DNA of 16,104 bases from Acidimicrobiia bacterium. GTDB lineage: Bacteria; Actinomycetota; Acidimicrobiia; Acidimicrobiales; Ilumatobacteraceae. The notes under the pieces were generated by a model, which was not told the DNA's origin, ran no database searches, and saw nothing but the letters and a program-made list of their open reading frames with translations. Position 1 is the first letter of the stretch; each line of letters begins with the position of its first letter. Positions 14,710 through 16,104 of this stretch are shown here, one piece after another. Both the position numbers and the translations under genes were made by a program. The DNA is taken from NCBI GenBank assembly GCA_030425785.1, contig JAUHYJ010000015.1, positions 1 through 16,104 of the forward strand, written 5' to 3'.

Positions 14710-15038
14710 GTGTGGGGTCCTCCCGTGAGCAGGTCGATGACCTGGGTGAGATGACGCCACCCGGCGAGACGGGCGGCGAGCTCGTCGTGGCCGGCCGGCG
14801 AGACGCGGTAGTACTTGCGCGATGGCCCGCGCTCGGACGGGACGTGGTACGGCGTGACCCATCCGTGCCGCTCGAGGCGAGCGAGCGCGGGGTACACCGT
14901 GCCTTCGGCGACGTCGTCGAGCCCGCCGTCGCGCAGTCGCTCGACCAGCGAATAGCCGTAGTCGGGACGCTCGGCGAGCAGGCCGAGCAGCAGCAGGCTC
15001 AGCAGCCCCTTGAGCATCTGTGCGTCGATCTCGGCCAC
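14706..15038 (-). CDS. PadR family transcriptional regulator
   Basis: 110 aa, the short PadR-s2 type. The winged-helix domain is clear: LLSLLLLGLLAERPDYGYSL, VERLRD, then EGTVYPALARLERHGWV for the recognition helix and wing, and GPSRKYYRVSPAGHDELAAR ending the wing. The C-terminal helix (WRHLTQVIDLLTG) is short, as in this subfamily, and mediates dimerization. PadR proteins repress their own operon and release DNA on binding a ligand or stress signal. The start is GTG at 15038, fixed by the promoter: a -10 box ends 7 nt upstream, so the mRNA probably begins at or next to the GTG. The next gene (HAAS-like membrane protein) overlaps by ATGA. The gene is divergent from the metalloregulator. Confidence 0.92.
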   Translation of the reverse strand: MAEIDAQMLKGLLSLLLLGLLAERPDYGYSLVERLRDGGLDDVAEGTVYPALARLERHGWVTPYHVPSERGPSRKYYRVSPAGHDELAARLAGWRHLTQVIDLLTGGPHT

Positions 15039-15039
15039 G

Positions 15040-15080
15040 GGTACTTGTCTACGCTAGGTACTTGGCAATGTCAAGTACCT
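15040..15080 (-). promoter_or_regulatory. PadR operon promoter and operator
   Basis: On the minus strand: -35 TTGACA (15069-15074), 17-bp spacer, -10 TAGACA (15046-15051), then 7 nt to the GTG at 15038. AGGTACTTG (15056-15064) and CAAGTACCT (15072-15080) form a perfect 9-bp inverted repeat with a 7-bp spacer. A third half-site, GGTACTTG, lies at 15040-15047 and overlaps the -10. PadR operators are commonly palindromes of this size, so a PadR dimer bound here would cover the -35 and spacer. Confidence 0.8.
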
Positions 15081-15138
15081 GTCGGCCGAGCGAACCCAGC
15101 GCCGAACAGCTGGTGTGAGGTGCGCTTCACATGTCGGG

Positions 15139-15144
15139 TAGGCT
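15139..15144 (+). promoter_or_regulatory. -10 box of the DtxR/MntR-type regulator gene, leaderless type
   Basis: TAGGCT fits TAnnnT and ends 6 nt before the ATG at 15151, where no Shine-Dalgarno is present. Upstream, TGTGA (15114-15118) and TCACA (15127-15131) form an imperfect 18-bp palindrome (7 of 9 symmetric pairs agree) near the -35, a possible operator. A metal box of known consensus was not recognised. Confidence 0.45.
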
Positions 15145-15150
15145 GGGGAC

Positions 15151-15807
15151 ATGCCCGCCGCCGGAGAGCACCATCCCGCCTTCGAGGAGTACTGCGAGTG
15201 CATCTTCGAGCTGGCCGAGGACGACGTCGACGTCATCCAGGCGCGCATCGCCGAGCGGTTGCAGGTCAGCCGCCCTGCCGTGAGCGAGATGATCCGGCGG
15301 CTCGAGTCCGAGGGCCTCATCACCAACGACGGATCGATCGAGCTGACCGCGGCGGGGATGAAGCTGGCTCAGCAGGTCGTGCGCCGTCACCGGCTCGCCG
15401 AGCGGTTCCTCACCGACGTACTCCAGCTGTCGTGGGCCGAGGCACACCACGAGGCCGGCAAGTGGGAGCACGTGATCAGCGAGAGCGTCGAGACGGCGAT
15501 GAACCGGCTGCTCGGTGAGCCGACCACGTGCCCGCACGGCAACCCGATCCCGGGCAGCGACTATGTCGAGCCCGACCTCAGCCCGCTCAGCCAGCAGGAG
15601 ATCGGCGCGACGTTCACCGTGCGGCGCATCCCCGAAGAGCTCGAGTTCACGCCCGGGTTGCTCGAGTTCCTCGAGCAGTCGTCGCTGCGACCCGGCTGCT
15701 CGGGGATGGTCACGGCGGCATCGCCTGACGGCACGCTGACGGTCGAGATCGACGGTCAGCACGTCGGCGTCGGCTCGTTCGCGAGCGAGCGCATCCTCGT
15801 CGCGTGA
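15151..15807 (+). CDS. Metal-dependent transcriptional regulator, DtxR/IdeR/MntR family
   Basis: 218 aa, typical three-domain length. Winged helix (about 8-66): YCECIFELAEDD, then IQARIAERLQVSRPAVSEMI and RRLESEGLI. Dimerization and metal-binding domain (about 75-138): RRHRLAERFLTDVLQLSWAE, HHEAGKWEHVISE, then TTCPHGNPIPG. A C-terminal SH3-like FeoA domain follows (about 150-218). Aligned to M. tuberculosis IdeR, the ancillary-site ligands H80, E84 and H99 are kept, and so are E106 and H107 of the primary site. The Cys102 position is Gly103, and Met10 is Glu13. Neither the Cys of iron-type nor the Glu of manganese-type proteins is present at 103, so the metal cannot be assigned. The family represses metal uptake genes when metal is plentiful; no transporter is in the window. 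The next gene follows within 14 bp. Confidence 0.88.
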   Translation: MPAAGEHHPAFEEYCECIFELAEDDVDVIQARIAERLQVSRPAVSEMIRRLESEGLITNDGSIELTAAGMKLAQQVVRRHRLAERFLTDVLQLSWAEAHHEAGKWEHVISESVETAMNRLLGEPTTCPHGNPIPGSDYVEPDLSPLSQQEIGATFTVRRIPEELEFTPGLLEFLEQSSLRPGCSGMVTAASPDGTLTVEIDGQHVGVGSFASERILVA

Positions 15808-15820
15808 GGTGACGACGACC

Positions 15821-16104
15821 GTGACGAGCGCACGTGACGACGTCGAGGCCGTGACCCGCGACTACATCGAGAGTTGGTACGCCGGCGACCCCGACCGGAT
15901 GGCCCGGGCACTGCACGACGATCTCGTCAAGCGGACCCCCGACGGCGACGAGCTCCGAGCCGTGTCGAAGCAGCGGATGGTCGGACTGACTCGCGACGGT
16001 GGCGGGTCGGACGTCGCCGACCCGGCGATCGAGGTGGTGGTCGACGCGGTCGACGACGACATCGCAACGGCACGGACCATGTGCGCCGACTACGTCGACT
16101 TCCT
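15821..16104 (+). CDS. NTF2-like / SnoaL-like protein, C-terminus cut by window edge
   Basis: 94 residues are present, and the frame runs off the window. The sequence VTSARDDVEAVTRDYIESWY, AGDPDRMARALHDDLVKRTP, then DGDELRAVSKQRMVGLTRDG matches the putative lumazine-binding / NTF2-like fold (DUF4440/SnoaL-like clan): a first helix ending in W-x-x-GD, a short helix, then strands with a conserved HDD-x-x-KR. Members are small dimeric cone-shaped proteins with varied roles as enzymes or ligand binders. GTG 15821 is preferred, with GAGGTG (15806-15811) 9 nt upstream; GTG 15809 in the same frame would almost touch the regulator's stop. The near-zero gap implies co-transcription with the metalloregulator, but no functional link is known. 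Confidence 0.72.
   Translation, partial: MTSARDDVEAVTRDYIESWYAGDPDRMARALHDDLVKRTPDGDELRAVSKQRMVGLTRDGGGSDVADPAIEVVVDAVDDDIATARTMCADYVDF

Noticed and set aside
15114..15131. CRP/FNR-type site TGTGA...TCACA
   Set aside because: The half-sites are 8 bp apart rather than the 6 bp needed, so it was kept only as an unspecified imperfect palindrome.

Overview
This is a GC-rich (about 70 percent) chromosomal window. Its signal peptides, many apparently leaderless starts, GTG start codons, an XRE/MmyB-like regulator, a RecQ-phosphoribosyltransferase relic and an ECF-type sigma factor operon point to an actinomycete. The protein style (DUF6537-type indolepyruvate oxidoreductase, sigma factor partner with an N-terminal ANPVPD motif) suggests the class Acidimicrobiia, perhaps Ilumatobacter-like; that placement is inference. 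No rRNA, tRNA, CRISPR array, transposase or phage gene was found.

Layout. (1) 1-3262: an M20 metallopeptidase running off the left edge and, divergent from it across only 34 bp, a secreted lipoprotein hydrolase of the CocE/NonD family. (2) 3278-3451: three tandem copies of a 50-bp element with inverted-repeat ends. (3) 3524-5859: an XRE/MmyB-like regulator, a GNAT acetyltransferase, and a convergent PfkB sugar kinase; a long hairpin separates the last two. (4) 5967-9401: a single-chain indolepyruvate:ferredoxin oxidoreductase, divergent from the kinase. (5) 9441-11618: a region of relics and small proteins. It holds the C-terminal piece of a RecQ-phosphoribosyltransferase fusion with an in-frame stop, two related small coiled-coil/membrane proteins (one apparently frameshifted), a PLDc_N-like small membrane protein, and an oxidoreductase cut short after about 105 residues. 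(6) 11634-14077: an ECF-type sigma factor, a translationally coupled membrane protein that may be its anti-sigma factor, and a secreted protein. A nearly identical 55-bp hairpin lies at each end of this block. (7) 14113-16104: a PadR repressor and HAAS-like membrane protein operon on the minus strand, divergent from a DtxR/MntR-type metalloregulator and the start of an NTF2-like protein.

How the genes work together. Three regulatory units can be read directly. The PadR gene has a TTGACA -35, a 17-bp spacer and a -10 placed for a leaderless transcript, overlain by a perfect 9-bp inverted repeat and a third half-site; this looks autoregulatory. The sigma factor and its membrane partner overlap by ATGA, with a strong ribosome binding site for the second gene. 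The PadR gene and its membrane partner also overlap by ATGA. The most system-like element is the sigma / membrane protein / secreted protein triad; its signal and targets cannot be seen here. The relic region between the oxidoreductase and the sigma operon suggests a site of repeated rearrangement.
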